Counted from the first letter of the stretch, positions 8,901 to 22,800 are shown. The stretch: DNA of 37,134 bases from Branchiostoma floridae (GCF_000003815.2 NC_049990.1:18497516-18534649), one strand, 5' to 3'. Numbers and translations are program-made. Notes: generated from the sequence alone by a model not told the origin.

Positions 8901-11900
8901 GTAGTGGGCGTGGTCCCTCTATCTATTTAGGGAGGCAGACGAAATAAATCGCGGCCGCTATTAGCGCCCCAACCGTAACATCTGCTTGGAGAGTAAATGT
9001 TGCAGCTGTTGCTACAGCTGTCACGTCAGTACATGTCAGGATGGCCGAGTGGTCTAAGGCGCCAGACTCAAGGGTGGAAGTCCCTTCCTGCTGGGTACAG
9101 AGCGAGGATTCTGGTCCCCGAATGGGGGCGTGGGTTCGAATCCCACTTCTGACATACTTTTTTAATAATACAGGACACTTCTCAATAAATGTTTTGGCTG
9201 CTGCTAGAGAGAGTTAGGATTCTGTTTTCCAGTTTTGGAGGCATGGGTTTTAATCCATCTTCTGACAGAAAATTTTTGTATATAGACGACACTTTTCATT
9301 CTTAATGTCTACATTTGAGAGCTTACACATTTGTTTTACCGTGAGCATTGCAGTGGCGTCGTGTTAGCGTAATGCTTTGGCCTAGAACCCAGAGATACTG
9401 GGTTGAATACCCTGACATGCAATCGATGTTGTGCACGGCTTGGGAAAGACTTCCCTCACTCCACCCAGGTGTACAAATGGGTACGTATACCTGCCATTGA
9501 TTGGGAGGTAAAAGGCGGTGAAAGGAGAGGGATAGACTCCAACTCCCTATACTGTGCCATAGATGGATAGACACAGTGGATAACAACCCACTGCCCCTAC
9601 AGCCTCAAAAAGGCTATGGGACTACCTTTGCCTTTTCTTAACAATAGGCTGCCTACCCCTTTTTTTCATCCGGCAATACAATCTGTTGGATTGAAAAACA
9701 CTATAGAGATATTCTTATCTATGCATTCAGCTCGCTGATGATGATGTGTTATTTTGGGATGCATGTGGAAATAGTGGATGAATGCTAATCAAGCAAAATA
9801 GACGTTGCGCAGGCAAAGTAGGTGTTTCGTCCAGGTAAAGTAGGAGAGTTGAGTAGGTAAACAGGTATGTTGCTAATTGTACGTGTCGGCCAGGGTGTAT
9901 TCCGCGTAAAAGAGAGTAACATCACGCCTTATGATTGCCGTATGTAGTACCTGGATAGGTTTGCCGGTGACAGGTGACTTGACGTGCCCGGCCGCCATCT
10001 GCATGCCCAGCCCCATGTTCGCCACTCTCTCCGCATGCGACTTCACCGGAACCGGAAGTCCACCCACAACCATGTAGGCGTCTCCTATCGTCTCAACCTG
10101 CAAATGTAATGGTTGGGGGGCATTTGAAATGATCATTTCATTTTTCATCTTTATAAACGCTATATCATACCTTACATCAAAAATCTATGTGCCGCCAAAA
10201 AATCAGGACCATAGCATGTATAGGACAAAGAATCGGAAGACATAGAAGTTCTGCTGGAGTACCGAGGTCGAATACCAGGGGGCACAAAATAGAACTTTAC
10301 TTTTGGGTTTACAACACCTATCTACGCACCAAATGTCATCGAGATACATATAAAGACTCTCAAGATATTGCGTCTGATAAGTACTCACACACGCACAGAC
10401 ACGCAGACCAAAAGCTATACCTCCATTTACGGAGGTAATAAAAGAGTGAATCATACCTTATACACATCATGTACAGTGGTGAGCCTGTCGAACCTGAGGT
10501 ACATCTCGTTCAGCAGCTGGACGATCTGGATGGGCTTACACATGGCACAGATGTTCGTGAACGTCACGATGTCACTGAACAGGATCGTCACCTCGTCGTA
10601 CTCACCTGTCAATCAAACGTAAGGGGAGTGGTTATCAATGAAGACTAAACTTTATCCAACCAACACTTGGAATAATTACCTCCATGAAATGTCATGGAAT
10701 GGAGGTTATATTTTCTGTTATGTGTCTCTGTCTGTGTAGATGATTACTCAAGAACGGCTGGATGGATTGGTTTCATACTTGTTGTGTTGGTGGGATGTGA
10801 TGAAAGCTCGAATCGATGAGATTTTGGGCGCCGTATCTGTCGTTATAATTGATGTAATAATAGCAGAAATCACCCCTATATCTGCGATATATTGGAACAG
10901 GCATCGTGCTTTAAGTGCTTAGCTCCAAGCAGATAGTGAGGTGATTTGTATGACAGCTGTTTGGGGAACCCCGAGTTTTTTTAATATGATAATTAGTTTT
11001 ATTTATGTCTGCTTAGGATATCATGGAGATGTGAAGCGTAAGTATAATTGTAAGAAGTTGAGGTACATTTAACGGTAATGCTTAACAGGTATGGATGTCT
11101 CACATACTGTACTGCTGATTTGAGTGACATGGTGATTAAAATGCCATTAGGTCCTCTCATCTTAGATGGGTTGGGTGTCAGAAGTTTTATGGGCGATACA
11201 GATGTTCTGATTTCGTTACGATAAGGGGCAGTTGTTAGTTGTCTCTTTCGTAGCCAATGGTACTTGTTTTTTAGCAGACGGGGTTGGCGTCAAGTATTCA
11301 TCTTACAGTTGGTGTAGGGCTATCAGAGGAAAGTGTGCATCTCGTTTTTGTACCGTGTGAACAGCTGATGTTATGACATATTGGTGGAAAATCAAATCAC
11401 CATCTGACTAAAGTTGGCCACATCCCTTCTTCTTTCTGAGTTTCCCAACTTCCTCCCACCACACCACTCTGAGGCACATTGTCGAACCTCAATAATGCTG
11501 ACAACCTTAGACAGTTTAAATGCCAAACATCAAGCTTAAGGAACACCACGCTACCATATGCCGTCGACCTCTTAAACGCACATTACACAATTAAGTGTCA
11601 CATGTTAATAATTACTAATCAGATGGACATCCTCTGTGTCATTAAATAAATACACCGCTACTTTCCCATAACATTTATAACCATTACTCTCAAATTCAAC
11701 CGACTATAAACATACATACCATCCACATAAAAGCAATAAATATTTCATGGAGGTATGAGGTCCCCGAACTCTAGTTATATGTATAACTTAAGCAAAGACT
11801 TCCTCTCTGCTATTTTTGGGTCATGACGTTAGAGCCATGTAGCTGCAGCAACGGGTAGTAAGTGCCAGATAGCCTGTGACCGCCCCCCCCCCGTCTTTGT

Positions 11901-14900
11901 CGTACGTTGAGCTCAAATGTGAGCAAAGAATCCATGGGTTTGAGGGTCCTGAAGAGTCTATGTGAAAATACTGAGAAAGTTGTGGCTTAGCAGAGAAACC
12001 TTGGGTAAATCCCGAAAACATTTAAAAGTTCTCTTTGGGAAGACCATGATATTATCTGCTGCTGGAGCAGAATACCAATAACTGAAGGAAGATTTTATTC
12101 TAGTATAGAATAAAGTTAACCCAAATTAATTCTGAGGCTCCCAGAATTCTGCAAAATTCTGGTTGACGTTCTCAGAATGAATTCTGGAGAATTCTGCATA
12201 ACAGCTCATGTCCCTAATTGTTATCTAGATATTGATAACACTTTGTTAAATCATACCTGTAAACAATAGTTCATTTGGTCAATCTAATAAGAAGAGATAA
12301 CAATTTTCCGGATTTGTAGTTTCACCTGTTAATTTGCCTACATACTTGCAATTCATGTCCCGAGTATTGCGTATGATGTAACTGCTAGAAATACCCTGCA
12401 AGCAAGCTTGCATGCAACTGTGGTAACTATTACGCCCGCCAGGTGGCACATGCCATTAATGCGTAACCCCTCTTAATAATATCAAAACTCTCAATTGATT
12501 TTAATATATGCAGCGATTGTCAAGAGGGCGGGGAGAGGAAGTCACTCAAAGCGGGGTAACCTTCATTTGCGGAGGGTTCAAATTTGATAGCTTTCCCAAT
12601 GTCAGCCCAACAACTGTGGCGGGTCGTCAGATGACACATATGACAAACCGGGGATATCATCATATTAATCTCCTGGCCACTGTACCGTATAATTGGACGG
12701 AGCTTTGTTGCAAAGTTGGCGAACATCGCATCCGAGATTAATGAATGTACCAAGCTAGGGGTCACCTTTGCCAGAAAGAAAAGAATATCTATTTCTCAAT
12801 TCAGGGGTGGTCTTACCATCGCCGTCCCAAGGGAATTATTAATGGGGAAAAATATTGTCTTATTTAACTTTTTTGTAAGCAAAAGCCTCTTGTGCAACCA
12901 GCATTAAGATTTGGTTAAAGTAGAATGTGACGTAAGTATTATCAGCTAGCAATGGTAGGTCAGACAGGTAGTATGAAATGATTTAGGATCTTGAATTTTC
13001 TTCCTCGATGAGAATATTGTCATTTTCGGTCATTTTCTTTATTATTCTTACGTCCCATAAACTTTTCACAGATCCCATTGCCTGTTGGGAGACCGAATTG
13101 GCATTGTGGGTAATAATACCGACCTTTTTTGTGGTGCATGCGTGCTATGTCCATCCCATCTACGCAGTAATAAATATGATGTTGTCGTGGTTTATTTTCC
13201 TGCGTTTGTTACCCATGGTGCCCTGCATTTCCTACCAGGTGATTGGATCCATCGAAAGGTTTATTAGATCTACCGGACCATTAAAAATGTCCGCGAAGTT
13301 TCCTACCTGCTTCTACTTTCCGCCCCTCCCTCAGCTTGTTGGCGACCTGGCGGGGTAACATGGAGTACAGCAGCATATCCGTGCGCTTCTGTTCCTCCTG
13401 CAGAGCCTCCGACATCATCCGCAACTCTTCCTTCTTCTCCTCTAGCTGTGGGGAAGACATTAATTATCGTTGTTGTTTAGTTATTTGCGCGTAAGAAAAC
13501 AACAGCGCCAAATATCTAAAGCATGCAGGAGTTGAGATGAAGTCTGCCAAGAAATAACAATTATAATGTGGTTATTATAAGATGAAATAAAGAAAGAACA
13601 GATATAGAACAAAAATCTGACATAGATCAGTGGACTGACAAACTAATAGTTACCAAAAAATAAATATCAGACAAAAACGCGTTATAATGACTATTAAATG
13701 CTATAAAATATGCTGTAGAGGACAATTTGGAAGAAGGTGAAACTGAATGGTTTGGGGTTTGATGGTTTCTAATACAATACAGACTTGAAATAAAAAAATC
13801 AAAGTCAATACGGGTTTAGACATTCACATGAGAAGAGATTGGTTGCTGCACTCCATGGTCAATTGATGATAGGCACATAGCTGCACACACGGATACAAAC
13901 GGTACTATTGGTCTTCAATATTATCATAGTAATGACATTATCACTGTCATCACTATCATCAGCATGGTCATCGTCACCATCATCATATTTCTTGTTGCTT
14001 TGATAAAAAGCTATGACTTAAGCGCTTTGCTGAAGGGTTCGATGAATGTATGCCGCTGCTGTTGATGTAGCTGTCAGCACATGTCAGGATGGCCGAGTGG
14101 TCTAAGGCGCCAGACTCAAGGGTGGAAGTCCCTTCCTGCTGGATACAGAGCGAGGATTCTGGTCCCCGAATGGGGGCGTGGGTTCGAATCCCACTTCTGA
14201 CATACATTCTTAGACTTGTCTACGGCACCTTTTTAAATCCAGTTTAACGTACAGCGGTCACCACAAGAAATGTTAAAATTTATTTGTCCGGTTATACGAC
14301 CAACCCCATTGAATGCCTACCAATTTTATCCTTTCATTTGCCTCGACAACTGTCAAGGGACGTAAAATTTTCTCTCTGACGTGTGAGTGAAGAAATTTTA
14401 AAGAGACTTCTTGTATTTCATGCCCTGTTAACAGATTGATTAGGAATATGAAAAGAATAAGAAAATAAATGATAAAGGCACGTGTAGTTAAAATTGTACT
14501 TCTTTGCTCAGCTAATATATAAATCTGTACATATCCAGTATATATCTGTATGAATTACAACATAATGTTGAAAATACCAGTGCCAGACACATGCCAGTTT
14601 TAAATGGCTAAACTGTATCTATTGGATCACCTAAATGTGAAAAGAAATAGAAAAATAGAAAAACATAGAGAATCCCTACCTACCGACCCTTTTATTTTTC
14701 AGGACCGTGGCCAGAAGCACGACATGTTTTCCCTAGGCCTATCCAATTAAAAAAGTCTCAATGATCCAATCAAAATAAATGACGTCACCTGTTTTGCCAG
14801 CTCGATCTCAGCCAGGCGCTGCTGATTCAGCAAGATGAGATCTCGCGTGACGTCATGCAGCGCGATCTCAGACATGTACATGTGCCTCTCCTCCAGCTCC

Positions 14901-17900
14901 TTCAGGCTGGTCAGCTTGGGGGAACACATGTAGATCATACACTGTATGCTGGGCATCCAGATCATCTGGCCTGAAGGAACACATGAGAGATATGGTGAAC
15001 ACATGAGGGATCAGGTGAACACATGTAGATCAGGCACTGTATGCTGGGCATCCAGATCATCTGGCCTGGAGGAACACATGAGAGACCAAGTGAACACATG
15101 AGAGACCAGGTGAACACATGAGAGACCAGGTGAACATATGAGAGATCAGGTGAACACATGGGAGACCAGGAGAACACATGTAGATCATATACTGTATGCT
15201 GGGCATCCAGATCATCTGGCCTGAAGGAACACATGAGAGACCAAGTGAACACATGAGAGACCAGGTGAACATATGAGAGATCAGGTGAACACATGGGAGA
15301 CCAGGAGAACACATGTAGATCACATACTGTATACTGGGCATCCAGATCATCTGGCCTGAAGGAACACATGAGAGACCAAGTGAACACATGAGAGACCAGG
15401 TGAACATATGAGAGATCAGGTGAACACATGGGAGACCAGGAGAACACATGTAGATCATATACTGTATGCTGGGCATCCAGATCATCTAGCCTGAAGGAAT
15501 ACATGAGAGATCTGGCGAACACATGTAGATCATGCGTTGCATTCTGGGCATCTATACCATCTGGCATGAAGGAACACATAGGAGATCTGGTGAACACACG
15601 TGAGCTATGGCGAGAACATGTAGATCGTACATTGTATGCTTAGCATCCAGATCATGACCTGAAGGAACACATGAGAGATCAGGTGAACACGTGAGAGATC
15701 TGATGAACACGTGGGAGATCAGGTGAACACATGTAGACCATACACTGCGTGCTGGGCATCCAGATCATCTGGCTTGAGGGCACACATGAGAGATAAGGTG
15801 AACACATTTAGATCATACACTGAATGGACATCCATTTTCTGGCATGAAGTATGAGAGATCTGATGAACACATGAGAGATCTGATGAACACATGTAGATCG
15901 TATAGTGCCCTACCTCTTAGCTGTAACGTTGGCCGCCCTCCCCACGCGGCGGGCATCATCATACGTTTGGCTTCCAGAATAAACTGACTGTTGATGAACT
16001 TCTTGATCTCCTCGAAGCTGAGGGGAATCTCGGGGTGGATGAGCTCGAAGTAGTCGTTGACCTTGATGTTGATGGTTTGGATGCCCGGCACAATGCGCTG
16101 GATATTGATGCCTGACTGCTTGATTCGCAGCTGTATTAAACATAAACATGGCTTCAACAAAAGCATACCTGTTCATACTGCTGGATAATCTCAACGCCGA
16201 GAAGTCATCTAATCTTTTGTCATAACGTGTTACATGTAAATATTTCTTTCTTGTGCCCGGTTACCTTCGCCAAAATGGGCATGTTTTTAGTGCCGTTTGT
16301 CGACCTGTCTGTGTGTCTGTGAAGAGCATAACTCAAGAACCTGTCAATGGATCCTGATATTTGGTAGGTGGATAGGGGTCGGGATGATAAAGGTCCAGTT
16401 TGACAATGGGCCTTCTAACGGCCTTTCAACGTACTGCAGCGGAACATCCGTTTTGATATCATCTCGTTGTTTATACGTTTATTTGGACATGTGTTTACCA
16501 ATTGGACATTGCAACTGCCAAGTGTAGACGAGACAAGTACAATTGTAGCATTTCAAAGCGTGTCCCATTCTAACCATGACATACCTCTAAAGGGCACCTT
16601 TTGTAATACTTATGCACACCAAAATGTGTTCTACTGATGATAAGGGACACATTAAGGAATATTTTCATACATTCTGAAAAACGACAAGTGCCGATCTTCA
16701 GACAGTGCTGATTTTGCTAGGACTCATTCACACACTATGGTATGCGCTACGACATTGAGATGGACCGCTCTGACTAAGCAAAACAAAACAAACAAACAAA
16801 CAGAGAAAAATCTGTGTGCCGAAACTCACCTGCTGGTCGAAGATGATATGGAAGGGCAGGATGTTACAGAAGGTCCGCGGGTCCACCCACAGCTCGTCTG
16901 GGTAGCTCGGCTGGAACACGTTGGTGAGTTTCCCCATGGTAACGATTCCCCGGAGCTTGTCCCAGCACCGCTTGGCCTTAACCTTGGGCGTGGTGCCGTT
17001 TCCCGGGAAGGGGCAGACGCCGTTCTGCTGGGCGAGCTTTGATAGGACGTTCTCAACATCCTAGAGGTGGGGAGGGTTGTGAGGTCGATTTCAGCAAGTC
17101 AGACACTCTGAATAGTTAGCTAGTCAGCTACTCTCGATGGTTAGTCAGTCAGGTACTCTGCATTACTGGCTAGTCAGCTACTATGTATTTTAGCTATCAA
17201 GTTACTCTAAATTGTCTCTAGTCAGCTAATCCAAATAGTTAGCTAGTCAGCTACTCTGAATAGTTAGCTCGGCAATTACTCAGCTACTACCAATAGTTAG
17301 TGGGTCAGCTACTCTGAATACTAGTAGTTAGCTAGACAGGCAATATGAATCGTTAGTCAATCAACTACTCTAAATAGTTAGCCACTCAGCTACTCTGAAT
17401 AGTTAGCATGTCACCTACTCTAAATAGTTAGCTAGTAAGCTACTGTCGATGTTGAGCCAATCTGCTACTCTGAAAACCTAGCTAGTCAGCTACTATGAAT
17501 TGTTAGCATGTCCCCTACTTTGACTGGTTAGCTAGTCAGCTACTATAGATAGTCAGCTAGTCAGCTACTCTGGATAGTTAGCTAGTCAGATACTCTCGAT
17601 ACTTAGCCAGTCAACTACTCCCGTCAGTTATTCTGAATAGTTAGCTAGTAATCTACTATGAATTGCCAGCTATACAGTTAGTATAGATGGTTAGCTTATC
17701 TGCTATATGTACCTTATAGCTACAAACGTAAATGAATATGTGAAAAAACGTATTCTCACTATTCTGTTTCTCCAAAGCAGTTAGAGCGAATAAGAGACGA
17801 ACTTACTAAAATCACACTTGAAAAACGCACCTCTTTCCTAATCTGTTGCTCACTTCCCTTGTGTGACTGTGCCACATATTTGGGTGGTTTCTGTGACCCC

Positions 17901-19783
17901 GTCCCTCCCACCCGCCTCTGTGTCACGGAGAACACCACGTGCTCCTTTTTCCTGGTCCTGTCCTCCTCTCTGTCCTCACTCAGGATGTCCATGGTCACCT
18001 CGCTCTGGAAGAAGGCTCTGGCCACAGCTTTGATGATTCCTATCAAGGGAAATGATCCGCGAGATCATTATTAGTATTTGTTTGTATTGAATACCCAGTA
18101 AACCTCCTCACGGTGTAACACACCACGTTTGACTGAACAACATTTTTGACTGAACAACACAAGCTGCATATCCGGAAAGATTTATTCATGCATGTCCAGA
18201 AATGGGTGGAATGTGCGAAGTTAGGATCAGTCTACGTCACACGTAATTTCCGACAACTTCAAGCTTCTGACAACTTCCGACAACTGCTGTCGACAAAGAT
18301 CGGGGAACTTCGGCAGTTATCTGTGACGTAATTAACTAGGCTAACTTCGTACATGGGGCGGGCCTGATGTACGAAGTACGTTGTAGAGGCTAACTTCGAA
18401 CAGAACTTCGTACATTATCCCCATTTCTGGACATACCTCTATTTATTTGATCCACTCACACCGGGATGGTCTCCTATTCTTTTCAATAAGTGTGGTGGGT
18501 TCTTTTACGTGCTCAAGGTATGACCCTCCTTAAACACGCGACCTCTATTTAACGTCTTACCCTAGGGACGTACCTAACTAAATGTAGGAACTTATTTTCA
18601 CCAGAGTGAAGCGTTTCCCAATGCCACAACGTCAACAGGGCATGTCAGGGGATTCGAAGCCAGGACCTCTAGGGTCTGGACCAAATACCCTATTACACCA
18701 TGCCAACGTTGAATCTTCATTTGTCTCCCCCCCCCCCTTTTCTCTTCACTGCCCCCATATTTTAAACATTTGCACACATTTAACGTTAAACACTGATATC
18801 ATGCTATATCTCGTACATAACCATTACCTGTCCAAGGAGCAGTCATCATTGACAGTGTAGTTCCTTGCCATAAGGTAAGTTCTTTCTCGGCATATTCTTG
18901 TCTTCACAACTCCACTGTTTACGTAGCTGACACCAGGGGGTAGGACTTCACGTTTGTTGTACAGTTTTGTTTGTGACAACGTTACGTGGGGTTTATCGAT
19001 CTAGTCCATCCGAGTTGACCCTATTTGTATAGTTCAAGAGTGGGTGGAGTGGATCTAAGTATGCTCAAGAGAGGGTGTTGAAGAGCATGCATTGAGAACG
19101 ATCGAATAACGAAGTGTTGACTGAATTTTGTGCTTGTAACAAACGAAGTGAACGTCAGAGGTCGCAGTGTACGTTACTTGTTGTTTTTCGTCGGACAACA
19201 TTAGATATATCTTATTGTTAGAAATAATAAGTATTATTTGTCATCTCTGTTGCAATTTATCGATCCTTATAGACAATGACATGTATTTGCTAAAGCCGCT
19301 TTTGACCCGGATTTCAAAGCTAAAGTGTGGGTTTATAAACTAACGTCACTATGGCAACCTGAGGTATCAATAACAATGATTACGTAAATAATCCGGGCCC
19401 CACCCTATACTTTCTCTTCCACTGAGGACAGTGTCCATCCCGAAAATAGTTTCATCAGGCTAGTAGAACATAGGATATTGGAATTTTCTTTATTTTATAA
19501 ACAGATAGGTCTCACCTGCTTACGTTTCGATCTATGTATGATGTACGTATACTTTACTTTGATATAACACGTTGTTATTCCAATGCCCAAAGTTAATCTA
19601 TTCGTCCATCCATCCATCCATCCATCCATCCATCCATCCATCCATCCATCCATCCATCCATCCATCCATCCATCCATCCATCCATCCATCCATCCATCCA
19701 AAAATACATGCATACATACATGTCTATATATATATACACACACACGTACACACATACACACACACGCACACACACACATACAC

Positions 19784-19834
<51 letters not shown>

Positions 19835-22800
19835 TACATGCATACGTGCATACATATCGTACACTACACAAATACATACATTTCATAGTATTACATTTTT
19901 AGACATGTACACCAAAGTCACCCATCCCAGCCCCCTTTTCACTTACCAATAACCATAGGTGCCAGCCCTTTCCTATCAGAGTAATAGTGCAGAAACATGT
20001 TGCTGTCGACTTTCTCGACCCTGAACGAAGGTGCGTTCATCTTGTCGTACGCCAGCGTCAGGTAGGAGTGCAGAGAGTCCAGATTCTCGATGAATTCCAC
20101 CAAGTTTTCTCCGAGTGTCCGTAACATGTGGTCGTAGCCGGAGCGCACGCAGAACTCGAAGAAGAACTCGCCAAAAAGCATCAGAACTGTGCTCTTCTCA
20201 ACAGCTGAGAAAAATAAAGGTTTCACAGAGAACTTCATTGCACGACAATGGTAACAGCTATCCATTGCGTGACAATTGTATCAGATAATCATCCCGCAAC
20301 AATTGTAAGAGGCATAATCAGTAGACTTTTATTCGTTGTGTACCGTTTTAGTCGTTTACTTTTTGAAAACGGGACATTCATGAGATATTCCGATGTAAAT
20401 AGTTTAAACGATTTTTAAAAGTGACATAGTTTGTATATGATAAATATGTATATAGCAGTAACTCGTGTACATGTACTTGTCGAAAATCGCACTCGTCATT
20501 TTAGTTATAAATTGTGTTTGCATCTAAGCCACTATTGTGATTGAAAAGCTGCACAATTCAGCCTCCTCTGGCGGCTGCAAGGTTGCTTTTATTTCGTGTC
20601 ATTTATATTTCTGCGAAACGAATAAACCAGTCTACTACTACATAAGCTAAATGAAAAGCTACCATGAATAGATCTGCCAGTTTTGAAAGTAATGGATACA
20701 TGTACACAACGAATAAGGGGCAAGTAACGTTACAATTTATGGCAACTTAATCATACGTAACTCTACTTTACCTTTATCCGCGGGGTAACCTATATTCGTT
20801 GTTTTTAAAAACAGGATATTTAAGATTATCAAGTCGACAGTATTATAAAATTGCAATATTTTCGAAATATACCATCTATTTTGAAAATATGGCCGCCGCG
20901 TGAGAAAGGCAAAAACCTACAGAAACTAACTATGACATAACATTACATAACAGTACAAGATAAATACACACACATGTCAACCTTCTGTCATCACTAAACA
21001 AATTCTCTTTTTTGAAGCCACGGACCGGGGCTTGTTTTCCGCCTACTCGGACACTAATTGAGAGTATCTAGACAAACATGATCAAACATGTCACCATTGT
21101 AATCCGGTGAACGCACACACACGCTTTACCGAACCACTGACTGTGGACAACACACTGACGACACTTCTGTTTAATCTGTAACTCAAACATGGCGTTACTA
21201 TAGCGATCGGGTGTTATCAATACCCCTGTCACATTATCCACGATCTTCGGGCGTATCGATGGAAGATCGGGCATATTTAAGATCGACAGAGGGTTGCGCG
21301 TATTTTTCACATGAAAACCGTCCCTAGCCTGTCACATATAAGCCATACTTTGTACCTTGTACAATTGCTGTGAAATGAAATTATAATTGTAAGCGAGGCT
21401 CGGGCGATTGCCGCAGAATCGTCGTCCGATCGATTTTCGACAAATACGACAGGGGTATTACTACATGAAAAATTGAGTTTTTTTTATGTGTTTCTCCCTC
21501 TCTCTCTCTCTCTGTGTTTGTTTTTCCGTATATTTGTGCTCAACATAATTTTAAAACTTTGGATGGATTGTATTTAGTTATTGTTGTACAGTTATGATCT
21601 TTAGTATGTAGATATAGACGACGGGAAGACGACGGTCAAAATGAGTTCTGGTTTGTGACCTTATTACTGCAACAGAACGTCCGGTTTTGTATCTTTTAAT
21701 GGTGACGTGCTATGATCTTGATTTTTCATTGGCAGATAGCTTTTGATATAAGGAAGAAGCGGTATATGTTTGGGTCCCCTAGTTTTTTTTGGCAATGCTT
21801 ATGAAATGCATCTTAATCTCTCTCTTGCCTCGCAAAACTCAATGATATTTAGAGTTTTTGAAATGATGAAATAAGTCCAAACAATACGTCATTATTTAGA
21901 ATGATGTAGTCACAAGACTCACAGCAAATACGAAAATAAAGACTGTGTAAAACAGATCCAGACTGTTTTGTAAACAACAAAGTCACGTGACTTACCGAGG
22001 CACCGACATGCCACGTCAATGAGCGTCATGGTGTCCACGTCATCATAATATGTGTACGTCATGAAGTTGTCTTCCACCTCAGCCTCTCGCCTGGGAAAGG
22101 CAATAATCAATTAATCAATCAATCAGAAACCAATCAATAACTTGATTAACCAATTATATAAATCAATTAATCAATCAATCAATCACGTATCTATGTAGAA
22201 ATGATAACTCATATATTCTTGGATACTGTAAATGCAGAAGCTTTCGTGGTGGTGTAATGTTCGCGGTTTTCGCGGTGACCACTTCACCGCGAACTTAAAA
22301 CCACCGTGAACATTTTCCATGACAGTGCATGGTGTAACCGCGAACTTAAAACTTCCGCGAAAAGTCCCTTTTCCCGCTACCACGAAATTAAATCCCCGCG
22401 AACTTATATTCATTTACAGTACTTTGCGGCTGGTCTGTGTAACATACCAGGTTTGTATTGAACAGTACATGCTGCATATCTAGAAATATTCATAAATTTA
22501 TTCTCTTTTCGATAAGTGTGATGGGTTCTTTAATGTGCTTGAGGTGTGACTCTCCTCAAACAAGGACACCCATTTCACGCCCTATCCAAGGGATGTACCT
22601 CACCGAAGCTAGTTACTTATTTTTACTTAAGTGAGGTGAGAAAAGTGGTGTTAAGTGTCTTTCCCAATGGCATTGGATTCCAACCCAGGACCTATCTGCT
22701 TCTCACACCCTTCAATTACGCCACGCCGGCGCCACACTTTTATATACGTAGACAGAGAAGCTAACTTAACTAACGAGTAAAATAATATGTTTTCAGTGGT

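Noticed and set aside
12125-12205. Cluster of GAATTCTG words in an intron
   Set aside because: Short, irregular and without clear period. Probably a local low-complexity patch.
9035-14202. CRISPR-like or attachment-site explanation for the repeated 120-bp unit
   Set aside because: The unit is a complete tRNA-Leu gene with intron. The eukaryotic context makes CRISPR or att sites irrelevant.
14962-15597. Long repetitive open frames (MFTRSPMCS..., MIWMPSIQY...) on the minus strand
   Set aside because: They are translations of the exon-derived minisatellite. The frames persist because several repeat spacings are multiples of three.
19495-19952. Open frames rich in Thr-His, Cys-Val, Ile-His-Pro-Ser or Met-Asp-Gly-Trp
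   Set aside because: They come from (CA)n and (TCCA)24 simple repeats.
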